Source: Erysipelotrichales bacterium
GTDB taxonomy: Bacteria > Bacillota_I > Bacilli_A > Erysipelotrichales > Erysipelotrichaceae
DNA length: 64,000 nt
Direction of reading: 5' to 3'
Assembly (NCBI GenBank): GCA_910576855.1
Contig: CAJTJP010000015.1
Span: 1-64,000 of the forward strand
Shown here piece after piece: positions 8,402 to 17,433 of the stretch (position 1 is the first letter of the stretch; every line of letters starts with the position of its first letter). The position numbers and the translations under genes are program-made. The notes beneath the pieces were generated by a model that was not told the DNA's origin, made no database searches, and worked only from the letters and a program-made list of their open reading frames with translations.

Positions 8402-8523
8402 GCCCTTTTTCATATTTTTATGAATTTTTAAATCCTCTTTCTTTAGAAAAGTGCTCACCCGCTCATAAAACAGTAAGAACCAGCTGTTTTTTCAAGCACA
8501 AAGGTCTTATTCTGTTGTGATAA

Positions 8524-8552
8524 AAGAAAAAAGCGCTAATCAGATAAGCGCT
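8524..8552 (-). terminator. Terminator of the V-ATPase operon
   Basis: AGCGCT repeated as both arms (8532-8537 and 8547-8552), with a T-rich run on the minus strand. The stem overlaps the stop codon of the subunit D gene. Confidence 0.75.
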
Positions 8553-9162
8553 CTTTATCCTTTTTCAGCTTAATTACCTTTTGTCTTGAGAATTCCTCAC
8601 GTTCCTTTTCCTCAAGTGCATCGGCAATAAATTTAATATTATACTCAAAATCAGGTATTACGATATTCTTTAACGCATTTGCGCGCTTTTGTGCCTTACG
8701 AATCGCATTTGCCAAGCGATAAACCGCATTATCGATTTCCGCAAGCGTTACGGTCAAAAGCTTTACCTCATGAAAACAGCGATACGCATAATCAAGCTTT
8801 GAATTACCTCTTGCCAAGCCGTAGGTCAATTCCAGTGAACCCTGCTCATATTTCAGTTTCGGGATTTCAACGCCCATAACACTGCGATATGTCACAAAAA
8901 GATTACTGTCTACAGGAACCGCCTCAACGATATCATTGATTACACCGAGGCTCATATTGGCTTGTTGGAGCGCAAAATAAGCGCGTTGATAAGCTGATGT
9001 GATTTCATCACGCAAAAGGCGTACATCATCTAACAGACTCATCATTTCTCTTGTCAGGATATTGCGCTTTCGATCCATCAGCTCATAGCCTGTTTTAGCT
9101 AAATTATGCGATTTTTTCATCGCAATCAGATTGCCCTTTGTCGGAAAGACCTGTTTAGCCAT
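8536..9162 (-). CDS. ntpD: V-type ATPase subunit D (central stalk)
   Basis: 208 aa, the usual length. The N-terminal phrase FPTKGNLIAMKKSHNLAKTGYELMDRKRNIL (described by its ends only: FPTKGNL to RKRNIL) is the hallmark of archaeal/bacterial subunit D, which forms the long coiled-coil rotor shaft inside the A3B3 head. The C-terminal helix (KKAQKRANALKNIVIP) completes the coiled coil. Last gene of the operon, starting 2 bp after the subunit B stop, and followed by a terminator overlapping its stop codon. Confidence 0.95.
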   Translation of the reverse strand: MAKQVFPTKGNLIAMKKSHNLAKTGYELMDRKRNILTREMMSLLDDVRLLRDEITSAYQRAYFALQQANMSLGVINDIVEAVPVDSNLFVTYRSVMGVEIPKLKYEQGSLELTYGLARGNSKLDYAYRCFHEVKLLTVTLAEIDNAVYRLANAIRKAQKRANALKNIVIPDFEYNIKFIADALEEKEREEFSRQKVIKLKKDKERLSD

Positions 9163-9164
9163 GA

Positions 9165-10607
9165 TTATGCCTCATTTCCGGCAAGCTCTTTGATAATGAC
9201 AGCCTGTTTGATATGAAAACGCTTGACTGCTTGTTCATGATGATAAAATTCATCCAACACCTCATCATCAACACGATCCAATTCCTCACGCGGCAGTACC
9301 GATAATAAGTCCCAGCCTAAGTCTAAGGTTTCCTCGATACTGCGGTTTTCCTGAAAGCCTTGATTTAAGAAATGCTCCTCAAATAGAGAACCGAATTCCA
9401 TATAGCGCTTGTCCGTATCACTGAGCTCGTCCTCACCGATAACCGAGGCAAGAGAGCGAGCGTCTTGAACCTTCGCATATGCCGCAAACAGCTGATTGCT
9501 GAGCGCTGAATGATCCTTACGTGTATAGCCCTCACCGATACCATCCTTCATCAAACGAGACAGCGACGGTAATACACCGACCGGCGGATAAACACCGGTT
9601 TGGTTCAGATTGCGATCAAGAACGATTTGTCCTTCTGTAATATAACCGGTCAAATCGGGAATCGGATGTGTGATATCATCGTTGGGCATCGTTAAGATCG
9701 GTATCTGCGTTACACTTCCCTTTGCGCCCTGAATAATCCCGGCACGCTCATAAAGTGAAGCCAAATCCGAGTATAAGTAGCCCGGATACCCTTTACGTCC
9801 GGGAATTTCCCCCTTACTGCTGGAGAATTCACGCAGAGCCTCACAATAAGAGGTAATATCGGTTAAAATAACTAAGATGTGCATGTCATGTTCATACGCC
9901 AAATACTCAGCGGCCGTCAATGCACAGCGCGGCGTTAAAGTACGCTCAATGATCGGATCGTTGCTTAAATTGATAAACATCACGACTTTATCCATAACAC
10001 CCGCTTCTTCAAAGCTGCGGCGGAAATAATCGGCAACATCGTTTTTTACACCCATTGCGGCAAATACGATACCGAAGTTTTTACCGTCCCCCTCTGAAAT
10101 TCTTGCCTGCTTGACAAGCTGTACCGCAAGCTCGTTGTGCGGCATACCGGACCCTGAAAAAATCGGCAGTTTCTGCCCGCGAATCAAGGTCGTCAAGGCG
10201 TCGATGCTTGAAATTCCGGTATTGATATAGTTTCGCGGATATACACGTGCGACAGGATTCAACGGACTGCCGTTGATATCCATACTTTTTTCCGCATAAA
10301 TATCGCCTAAGCCGTCAATCGGACGTCCCGAGCCGTTAAACACACGACCTAAAAGCTCTTTAGATAAAGGAAGCTCCATTGCCTTGCCTGTAAACAACGT
10401 CTTTGTATTTGTTAAGGAAATGCCGTTGGTTCCTTCAAATACCTGAATGACAGCACGCTTTCCTTCCAGCTGTACGACGCGGCCTAAGCGCTTTTCGCCG
10501 TTATCTAAATGAAGTTCGACCATTTCCTCATAATGTACATCATCGACATCATCTAAGAAAATAAGCGGGCCGCTGATTTCACTTAAGCCTAAATACTGTA
10601 TCCCCAT
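9165..10607 (-). CDS. ntpB: V-type ATPase subunit B (regulatory nucleotide-binding)
   Basis: 480 aa. It aligns along its whole length with bacterial/archaeal subunit B ([18 protein letters not shown] at the start, [20 protein letters not shown] in the core). A degenerate P-loop region [15 protein letters not shown] replaces the Walker A GxxxxGKT, as expected for the non-catalytic subunit. The SQ/PS segment [20 protein letters not shown] is present. Forms the hexameric head with subunit A. It lies 15 bp after ntpA. Confidence 0.96.
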   Translation of the reverse strand: MGIQYLGLSEISGPLIFLDDVDDVHYEEMVELHLDNGEKRLGRVVQLEGKRAVIQVFEGTNGISLTNTKTLFTGKAMELPLSKELLGRVFNGSGRPIDGLGDIYAEKSMDINGSPLNPVARVYPRNYINTGISSIDALTTLIRGQKLPIFSGSGMPHNELAVQLVKQARISEGDGKNFGIVFAAMGVKNDVADYFRRSFEEAGVMDKVVMFINLSNDPIIERTLTPRCALTAAEYLAYEHDMHILVILTDITSYCEALREFSSSKGEIPGRKGYPGYLYSDLASLYERAGIIQGAKGSVTQIPILTMPNDDITHPIPDLTGYITEGQIVLDRNLNQTGVYPPVGVLPSLSRLMKDGIGEGYTRKDHSALSNQLFAAYAKVQDARSLASVIGEDELSDTDKRYMEFGSLFEEHFLNQGFQENRSIEETLDLGWDLLSVLPREELDRVDDEVLDEFYHHEQAVKRFHIKQAVIIKELAGNEA

Positions 10608-10622
10608 TCAATTCCCTCCTTT

Positions 10623-12374
10623 CTATTCAATCTGTGATAATGCCTCATCAATCATCGGCATATACGTATCTAATAATTCGATATTGTTGTTTGGTACATC
10701 GTATTTCATTTTGATTACCTTATCAAACACACCGGTTTGTAAAATTAAGCTCATCGGCTTACCTTGTGCCAACACCTGTTTACTTTGTTTATATAAATAT
10801 AAGATGACATCCATCATTTTCATCTGCTTCGCCAAAGGAACATACGTATCCTCCGCATGGAACGCATTTTGCTGGAGATAGCCGACGCGAATCACCTTGC
10901 TGATTTCAATGACCAGCTTTTGATCGTCAGGCAATACATCGCTTCCGATCAGCTTTACGATTTCCATCAGCTTTGTTTCCTCAGCCAAAAGTGCCGTAAG
11001 CTGCTGACGATTGCTCATAAAGCGGGAATCGACATTGCGCATATACCAACGACTTAAATCATTCACATATTCTGAATAGGATTCATTCCAGTTGATCGCA
11101 AAATAATGACGGGCATAGGCAAGCTGCTTATCAAGTGCCCAGAAGCAACGCACAAAGCGCTTTGTGTTTTGGGTAACGGGTTCACTGAAGTCTGCCCCCT
11201 GCGGTGATACTGCACCGATAATAGATACCGAGCCCTCTGCACCGTTTAACGTTTTCATATAGCCGGCCCGCTCATAAAACTGCGAGATACGAGACGGCAG
11301 ATAGGCAGGGAAACCCTCCTCTGCCGGCATTTCCTCCAAACGACCGCTGATTTCACGCAGTGCCTCCGCCCAACGTGAGGTAGAATCAGCCATAATTGCG
11401 ACATGATAGCCCATATCGCGATAATACTCCGCTAAGGTCAAGCCGGTATAAATACTCGCTTCACGCGCCGCAACCGGCATATTAGAGGTATTCGCAATCA
11501 ATACCGTTCGATCGGTCAACGGCTTTTGTGATTTCGGATCCACAAGCTCTGAGAATTCCTCTAATACCTGAGTCATCTCATTACCGCGCTCACCGCAGCC
11601 GACATAAACGATAATATCGGCATCGCACCATTTCGCAAGCTGATGCTGAGTCATCGTCTTACCGGTTCCGAATCCGCCCGGGATTGCTGCAGTACCGCCC
11701 TTAGCGATCGGAAACAACGTATCGAAAATACGCTGACCTGTCACAAGCGGAATTGAGATCGGCAAACGCTCTTTGACCGGACGTGCTGTTTTGATCGGCC
11801 ACTTTTGACATAGGCTCAAACCGACGATTTCACCGTTATCCAAGCGAAGCTTTACGATTTCGTCATGGATGCGATAAGCACCGTCCTCACGCACCCAAAC
11901 GACTTCACCGCTCATATGCGGCGGCACCATTAAACGATGCTCAATCAAATCCGTTTCGGGAACGGTCGCATAAATCTGTCCGCCCGTTAAGCGATCATTG
12001 ATCTTTACCTGAACACTGACGTGCCAAAGCGCCTCCTCATCTAACGGCGCTACGGCACTGCCGATTTCAATAAAAGCTCCGCTTTCCTTTGAAATTGCAC
12101 GCAGCGGGCGTTCGATTCCATCGAAGATATTACGCAGTATTCCGGGTCCCAATGTAACCTGAATCGGCTGATGACTGGCATAGACAGGCTCACCGGGCAT
12201 CAGACCCGTTGTTGACTCATAAACCTGAATCGTCGTCAGCTCCTTACTGATTGAGATAACCTCACCCATCAGTCTTTTATGTCCGACATAAACCATTTCC
12301 AGCATTGAAAATTCAACTGCGTTTTTTACTGTTACTACCGGTCCGTTTATTGAATAAATAACATTTTCATTCAC
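10623..12374 (-). CDS. ntpA: V-type ATPase catalytic subunit A
   Basis: 583 aa, family length. Walker A is intact (GGFGTGKT, about 231-238), followed by the catalytic glutamate region VYVGCGERGNEM. The non-homologous insertion typical of A subunits (about 115-190, LWHVSVQVKINDRLTGGQIY) is present, and the Walker B aspartate lies in VAIMADSTSRWAEAL. Carries out ATP hydrolysis or synthesis in the peripheral head. A gap of 100 bp separates it from ntpE, far larger than any other gap in the operon; its ribosome binding site is GAGGTG. Confidence 0.97.
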   Translation of the reverse strand: MNENVIYSINGPVVTVKNAVEFSMLEMVYVGHKRLMGEVISISKELTTIQVYESTTGLMPGEPVYASHQPIQVTLGPGILRNIFDGIERPLRAISKESGAFIEIGSAVAPLDEEALWHVSVQVKINDRLTGGQIYATVPETDLIEHRLMVPPHMSGEVVWVREDGAYRIHDEIVKLRLDNGEIVGLSLCQKWPIKTARPVKERLPISIPLVTGQRIFDTLFPIAKGGTAAIPGGFGTGKTMTQHQLAKWCDADIIVYVGCGERGNEMTQVLEEFSELVDPKSQKPLTDRTVLIANTSNMPVAAREASIYTGLTLAEYYRDMGYHVAIMADSTSRWAEALREISGRLEEMPAEEGFPAYLPSRISQFYERAGYMKTLNGAEGSVSIIGAVSPQGADFSEPVTQNTKRFVRCFWALDKQLAYARHYFAINWNESYSEYVNDLSRWYMRNVDSRFMSNRQQLTALLAEETKLMEIVKLIGSDVLPDDQKLVIEISKVIRVGYLQQNAFHAEDTYVPLAKQMKMMDVILYLYKQSKQVLAQGKPMSLILQTGVFDKVIKMKYDVPNNNIELLDTYMPMIDEALSQIE

Positions 12375-12474
12375 ATTATCACCTCACAAGCTTCGTTTGC
12401 ACAAGCGTGTGCTCACTGTCAGCTTATCCTTTGTATTCAATCCTTAAGCATATAATCGATACATCGATATATTA

Positions 12475-13065
12475 TTATGCAATCGTTAAAGCAGAGGTCT
12501 GTAAAAAGTCCTTACGTGCTTCAATTAAAGCACTGTCTAAGGTTTCATCGATTGCTCTTTCCTTATCCTTCAGCACAAGGCGAAAGCCGCCTAAAACTAT
12601 ATCGTCAACGATTTCACCTGTCGCACGATTTCCAAGTATGCTCAAAAGCTGTTTCATCAGTGCTTCATCATCATGCCCGAGCTGTAAAACAAGTGTCTCG
12701 TCCCTATTCGCATAAGCGCTGATTTTTTTGGTAATCAGCTCTTGATACTGCTTATCCTTATGAAACTGCATCAGCTGCTGCTTCACCGCTTCAAACAGCT
12801 CCTCAACCATTAAGGAGCGCTCCGTCATTAAACGGCGATGATTCTCATCGTTGATATGACTCATGGCAACCGCATGGCGGGCACTTAGATCTTGTGCCTC
12901 TTGTTCAAACCAAAGCCTTGCCGCCTCTTGTGCACCTTCATTGATTTCCTGTTCCGTGCGCAAGCGAATTTCCTTCATCTCACGCTGTGCTTCGGCAATT
13001 TCCGCCTCTGAGATTGCCGTTATTTCCGATTGAAAACATTTTAAAAGCTCTTCCTTCGTAATCAT
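12475..13065 (-). CDS. ntpE: V-type ATPase subunit E (peripheral stalk)
   Basis: 196 aa. Long N-terminal alpha helix rich in E/A/K (EITAISEAEIAEAQREMKEI) followed by a mixed alpha/beta C-terminal domain with GEIVDDIVLGGFRLVLKDKE, the conserved subunit E end that binds the top of the head. With the small coiled-coil subunit encoded at 16873-17184 it should form the peripheral stalk. Twelve bp separate it from ntpF. Confidence 0.9.
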   Translation of the reverse strand: MITKEELLKCFQSEITAISEAEIAEAQREMKEIRLRTEQEINEGAQEAARLWFEQEAQDLSARHAVAMSHINDENHRRLMTERSLMVEELFEAVKQQLMQFHKDKQYQELITKKISAYANRDETLVLQLGHDDEALMKQLLSILGNRATGEIVDDIVLGGFRLVLKDKERAIDETLDSALIEARKDFLQTSALTIA

Positions 13066-13076
13066 GCCTTCACTCC

Positions 13077-13385
13077 TTACAATTTCACACCGATTGCTTC
13101 GCTCACATAGCGATCAATCGTTTCGCCTACCTTCGCCGAGCCGTGACGATCGGGAATTTCTACAATCAACGGCTTCAGCTGCTTTAATTTCAGCTCTGAT
13201 ATAATTTCGGGACAGGTCTGAATCAGCTTCGTTGTCATTAAGATAACAGCGATATCGGAACGCTTCATCGCCTGATTCAGCTCCCTTAATACCTCGTCTC
13301 GCTCATGAATCACAATGCCCTCGATACCCGCAAGACGCATTCCCATCTGCGTATCGATATTATCGCTGAGCAGAAAAAATTTCAT
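13077..13385 (-). CDS. ntpF: V-type ATPase subunit F (ntpG in Enterococcus naming)
   Basis: 102 aa. Short alpha/beta Rossmann-like protein beginning MKFFLLSDNIDTQMGMRLAG, with the central ILMTTKLIQTCPEII strand-helix typical of the rotor subunit F, which caps subunit D. The family is about 100 residues long, so it is complete. It lies between subunits K and E, 7 bp after ntpK. Confidence 0.9.
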   Translation of the reverse strand: MKFFLLSDNIDTQMGMRLAGIEGIVIHERDEVLRELNQAMKRSDIAVILMTTKLIQTCPEIISELKLKQLKPLIVEIPDRHGSAKVGETIDRYVSEAIGVKL

Positions 13386-13392
13386 AACACTC

Positions 13393-13845
13393 CTATAGCT
13401 TGATCATAATGATCAAAATTGAGATAATCAAACCGTAAATCGCAACACCCTCACCGAGCGCCACGAAAATCAAAGACTTACCGAAGTTCTTATCATTTTC
13501 TGAGAAGGCACCGATCGCTGCCGGAGCCGCAGCCGCAACCGCGATGCCGGCACCTAAAGCTGACATACCTGTCGCCAGCGCAGCAGCGATAAAGCCAAGA
13601 CCCTGTGCGATGGAGCCGTTCATCTGATTCACAGCCTCTCCTTCGCCGCCGGCCGCCAATGCCGTAGCACCGTTGATGTTAAAAATCAAAGCACCGGCCA
13701 AAATCACAAAGAACAGTGCGATATGGGTAATCACACGCAGCTTTGCGCTTTTTGCGCTTGTTTTACCGCGAAACACATTCACAAGCGGTAAGCTGATTAA
13801 AACGATCAATACTAACGGTAATAATAATTCAAATGTATTCAACAT
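13393..13845 (-). CDS. ntpK: V-type ATPase membrane rotor subunit K (c-ring)
   Basis: 150 aa with four membrane segments (about 7-23, 40-57, 83-110, 122-147). The second hairpin has the family core GLGFIAAALATGMSALGAGI and the ion-binding glutamate in VALGEGVAIYGL. The first hairpin is divergent and has no membrane carboxylate, so each subunit carries one ion site. Compared with Na+-binding rings, the third-helix glutamine (position of Enterococcus hirae Gln110) appears replaced by valine/alanine and no Ser/Thr follows the glutamate, which speaks for protons; this alignment is by eye. AGGAGG precedes the ATG. Confidence 0.92.
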   Translation of the reverse strand: MLNTFELLLPLVLIVLISLPLVNVFRGKTSAKSAKLRVITHIALFFVILAGALIFNINGATALAAGGEGEAVNQMNGSIAQGLGFIAAALATGMSALGAGIAVAAAAPAAIGAFSENDKNFGKSLIFVALGEGVAIYGLIISILIIMIKL

Positions 13846-13857
13846 GATTCTTTCCTC

Positions 13858-15786
13858 CTACTCCATGTTTTTTAACGATTGAAACGCAATGCCGTCACCG
13901 CTGAAGTAACGGGAGAACATTTCATAAAATTCTAAACGCAATACTTGAATCCCTACGATCATGCCCTCTAAGCACATAACGAACAGATTTCCGAAAATCG
14001 CCACTGCGATACTTCCGGCACCGCTTACCATTTCCATCAAAAGCGTAACGACAAGCATCATACCGGCATGTGACAGTACGAAGCCGCCGACACGCAAATA
14101 AGAAATCGTATTTGTGATAAAGGACAGACAAACCTCAAACAGCTCAAAGAAGCTTTGGGTAAAGAAGCCGCCGAAGCCGTCCGGGAACATCGGTTTGCCC
14201 TTGACCTTATGCTCAATCGGCTCCTTCAGGAAAATCAGCAGCAGCGGTAAGACGATCAGCGCCAGTATATAAAGTTTAGAGAATACCGCAATGCCGAAGC
14301 CGAATTGTGCCGCAGCACCGCCTAAAAAGGCAATATAGAACACAATACCGGCAATGCCGTTTTGTGAGAGAAGCAGCTCGCACCAATTCTTATGCTTGAT
14401 TTGAATATACATATTGATCGACATGCTTAATACGATCAATACTGCACCGATCGCTATGGCACAGATCAACAGCGGCATAATGAAGTCGCTTCCCATTACC
14501 TCAATCGGTTTTTCCTCTAAATGAAACAGGGATTGATACAGCGGATCAAGCAGATGCTCATCGCCGAATACCGAGCCGTATACAAAACCGAACAGAGTCG
14601 ATGAGATACCGATTCTGATGCCGATTTCACCCAGCTTCATATGCTTTAGTTTCGCCGCCAGCCAACCGACTAAGATCAATACTAAGCCCTGACCGACATC
14701 ACCGAACATGATACCGAACAGCAGTGTATAGGTAAGTGCCACAAACGGTGTCGGATCAATATCCTCATAATTGGGCAGACCGTACATTTCCACAAACATT
14801 GAAAACGGACGGGTAAACCAACTGTTTTTCAGCTTTGTCGGCGGTGTAAAGCGACGATCGCTGTATGCAGGTCTTGCCGCAATTTCAACATCCTTGATAT
14901 CCGCAAAGACTGCTTCGATTTTTTTTACATCATCACTGGCCGCAAAGCCGGTAATTGTGAAACGCTCACCGAGTCCGACTACATATTTACGCGCTTCAAA
15001 TGTATTTTCCAAAAACAACAGCCTTCCCTTGATTACCTGTAATCGCTGTTGACATGCTTGAATCATATCATCTCGCTCTTTTTCTATCGAAGCCAACTGC
15101 TGATAGTCGCTTTCGATTTCTGCCTTTAGGTTTTCCTCTGCCTTTTCCGGTGTATCATGAACAAAATCCGGAATACGAATTCGTTCAAAATACAGCGATG
15201 ACAGAATATTATCAACATCACGCTCATATTTCGGCGTGGACAGTACCATACACCAGCTGTAGGAGCTATCCTCTTTAAACGAACGAAATACAAACGGCCG
15301 ATTTCCGTAATACTGCAGCTTATCCACACTGTCAAGCGGCAAACGTCCGAAGCGCACATTGACATATTTACAGGAGAAGATATCATCTAAAGAAACATCC
15401 ATGCCTTCTATATTTTCCACCTGTGTCAACGCATCCTTATTCGCCTGTATCACACCTTCAAGCTCTCTTTTTACTTCCTCTATTTCCTCACGCTTGCGCT
15501 CTAATTGTTCCATATAAGTGCTCATTTCATTTAAATCACACTTCCAGTCCTTGATGAATTCATTATTGAGCGAAAGCCCTAAATTCACTTCAAGGTCCTT
15601 TAAGCGTGACAGAAGCTCACAATACGGATCCTCCTCCTGCAGCGTGGTAACACCATGCACACTTTCCGCAATCTTTGTCGCCGGCTCAGGATGAAAGCAG
15701 TCCAGCTCTACAAAGCGTAACAGCACTTCATCCAGCTTGGCTCGGTCGGAAGTGATATTTACTAATTTCATTTTTGCGATTGCCAC
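13858..15786 (-). CDS. ntpI: V-type ATPase membrane stator subunit I (a)
   Basis: 642 aa. The N-terminal cytoplasmic half (about 1-330) is helical with coiled coils (ELERKREEIEEVKRELEGVI). The C-terminal half has about eight membrane helices starting at TPFVALTYTLLFGIMFGDVG, including the segment LSFITNTISYLRVGGFVLSHAGM, whose arginine faces the ion site of subunit K. The start is GTG at 15786, preceded by GGAGGGG; the next ATG (MKLVNI) is five codons further on. Twelve bp separate it from ntpK. Confidence 0.95.
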   Translation of the reverse strand: MAIAKMKLVNITSDRAKLDEVLLRFVELDCFHPEPATKIAESVHGVTTLQEEDPYCELLSRLKDLEVNLGLSLNNEFIKDWKCDLNEMSTYMEQLERKREEIEEVKRELEGVIQANKDALTQVENIEGMDVSLDDIFSCKYVNVRFGRLPLDSVDKLQYYGNRPFVFRSFKEDSSYSWCMVLSTPKYERDVDNILSSLYFERIRIPDFVHDTPEKAEENLKAEIESDYQQLASIEKERDDMIQACQQRLQVIKGRLLFLENTFEARKYVVGLGERFTITGFAASDDVKKIEAVFADIKDVEIAARPAYSDRRFTPPTKLKNSWFTRPFSMFVEMYGLPNYEDIDPTPFVALTYTLLFGIMFGDVGQGLVLILVGWLAAKLKHMKLGEIGIRIGISSTLFGFVYGSVFGDEHLLDPLYQSLFHLEEKPIEVMGSDFIMPLLICAIAIGAVLIVLSMSINMYIQIKHKNWCELLLSQNGIAGIVFYIAFLGGAAAQFGFGIAVFSKLYILALIVLPLLLIFLKEPIEHKVKGKPMFPDGFGGFFTQSFFELFEVCLSFITNTISYLRVGGFVLSHAGMMLVVTLLMEMVSGAGSIAVAIFGNLFVMCLEGMIVGIQVLRLEFYEMFSRYFSGDGIAFQSLKNME

Positions 15787-15799
15787 TTATGCCCCTCCT

Positions 15800-16840
15800 T
15801 TACTCTCGATCATATATCAGCATCGTCATTATTTCCTCAGGCGCAACCTGATAACGAACACCCTCGATAATATTTATCAAATTCTCGATTTCCCGCTCAG
15901 CCGTAAGCTGATATGCGGTATATACGATTGCCGGTGAACTGTCATAATGAAGATGGCGCTTTGCCAAATGATACTTGATTTGATCGGCATAATATTCAAT
16001 ATACACGTATTCCTTATCATCGGTGTGCAGATGATAAGGACTGTGCGCCAACAGCTTTAAAAATGCTTCCGCATCACTGCAGCTCAGCATTTCATTCAGC
16101 TTGGCCTTCGGTATAGAGCCTTCACATTCCGTGAGTGATGCCCGTATTTCCTTTTCGCTTGCATGAAAGAATTTCTTAAAGCGATAAATTTTAGTGATAT
16201 TATCAAGCTCTGTTCTTGTAGACCACATTTGCTTCAGCGTTTTTTTACATTTCCCGCGAAACACCTGTTCAATCGTTTCCGCAACATAGCTCATATAATA
16301 TGCTTGTAATGCAGCTTCACAGCCCGTATAGTCAAAATCATCTTTTGCATTTATATAAGGCCCCAGTAATTCTGCATACGGACTGTTGCTTAAGCCTTGA
16401 ATCAATTCCTCTAAGCTTTGGACTGCAGCCAGCTTTTTCGTATCAAGCTTGGTATATCTTTTTAAAACAGTAGGAAAATCACTTAATTTATGGGTGAAAT
16501 CCTTGGACAGAATCATGCGTATTCTTGCCAAAATCTGTTCGATTTCAAACTCCTTCAGTGCCGCAAGATAATATTGCCGCTGCTTACCGTCGACATAGCG
16601 GACAAGCTTATCTAAGCGCCGATATAAATCCATGCGCAGTAAATGCTCCAGCTGACCGCGATGAATCGTTGCCTCATGAACATCCTTCAGCATTTCGGCA
16701 AAGCCTGTTTCATTTTTTAATACCTGCGTAAGCTCCGCAACACTTCGTTTACGAATCAATTCCTCATATTGACCAGGCTTGATTCTTCTTCCGTACATCG
16801 CCTTTGCCTTCGCACTGATCGCTCCTGACGAGGATAGCAT
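15800..16840 (-). CDS. ntpC: V-type ATPase subunit C (rotor-to-ring adaptor)
   Basis: 346 aa, all helical. The N-terminal SGAISAKAKAMYGRRIKPGQ and the repeated helical units (LEQILARIRMIL, ITKIYRFKKFFHASEKEI) match bacterial/archaeal subunit C (d-type), the funnel connecting the D/F stalk to the K ring. GGAGG precedes ATG at 16840; a closer ATG in another frame overlaps that site. Second gene of the operon. Confidence 0.92.
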   Translation of the reverse strand: MLSSSGAISAKAKAMYGRRIKPGQYEELIRKRSVAELTQVLKNETGFAEMLKDVHEATIHRGQLEHLLRMDLYRRLDKLVRYVDGKQRQYYLAALKEFEIEQILARIRMILSKDFTHKLSDFPTVLKRYTKLDTKKLAAVQSLEELIQGLSNSPYAELLGPYINAKDDFDYTGCEAALQAYYMSYVAETIEQVFRGKCKKTLKQMWSTRTELDNITKIYRFKKFFHASEKEIRASLTECEGSIPKAKLNEMLSCSDAEAFLKLLAHSPYHLHTDDKEYVYIEYYADQIKYHLAKRHLHYDSSPAIVYTAYQLTAEREIENLINIIEGVRYQVAPEEIMTMLIYDRE

Positions 16841-16872
16841 CTCATCCTCCTCCCTTCTGACGATAAAAAACG

Positions 16873-17184
16873 CTATTCATGAATACAGCGTTCTACGATA
16901 TCCTTCAGCCAAGCTTCCTTAGAAGCGTTGTATTTATCCTGCAGCTTTTTGAATGACTCTGCATATTCCGCTTCACTTTTAGCCTTGGCGCTCGCAAGCT
17001 CAGCCTCATATTGTTCAGACAATGCGGCAAGGCGCTGCTTGGCCTCCTCCATCGCATTTGCCTCGATTTGTTTTTTGGACAGCTCGGCTTGTTTTTTCAC
17101 ATCGCTGCGTGCCTGCTTCGCCTGTTCTACCTTTTTGCGGGCAGCCATATCCATAGCGATGATTTCCTTTACCAACGGTTCCAT
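16873..17184 (-). CDS. V-type ATPase small coiled-coil subunit (G/H type)
   Basis: 103 aa from ATG 17182-17184, chosen because AAGGAG lies 7 bases upstream; a TTG seven codons earlier would place this site inside the gene. Almost entirely one charged helix (KKVEQAKQARSDVKKQAELS and EQYEAELASAKAKSEAEYAE), as in the peripheral-stalk partner of subunit E (called F in Enterococcus, G or H elsewhere). First gene of the operon under a near-consensus promoter. The assignment rests on coiled-coil character and position rather than distinctive motifs. Confidence 0.8.
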   Translation of the reverse strand: MEPLVKEIIAMDMAARKKVEQAKQARSDVKKQAELSKKQIEANAMEEAKQRLAALSEQYEAELASAKAKSEAEYAESFKKLQDKYNASKEAWLKDIVERCIHE

Positions 17185-17219
17185 CCTATCGCTCCTTTGT
17201 ATCAATTTATCACTCGGTT

Positions 17220-17248
17220 AGTATAAACCTTTTTACAGTCGTTTTCAA
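17220..17248 (-). promoter_or_regulatory. Promoter of the V-ATPase operon
   Basis: TTGAAA (-35, 17243-17248), 17 bp, TATACT (-10, 17220-17225) on the minus strand, about 30 bp before the first start codon. Further upstream (about 17328-17342) is a palindrome CCTATA-TAT-TATAGG of unknown meaning. Confidence 0.8.
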
Positions 17249-17433
17249 TGCTCATTTTAAGAATATTTCTTCGTGATTTTCATGATTTTCATGAATTCGT
17301 CAAGATCAACACTATCAAGCTTGCTTTCCTATATATTATAGGTTTCTGAAGCTTTTGACCTCAACCATTATACACCTTTCCTGTATTTACGCAATCTTTT
17401 TTATCATTTTCAAGAAATTTCTCACAATAATTT

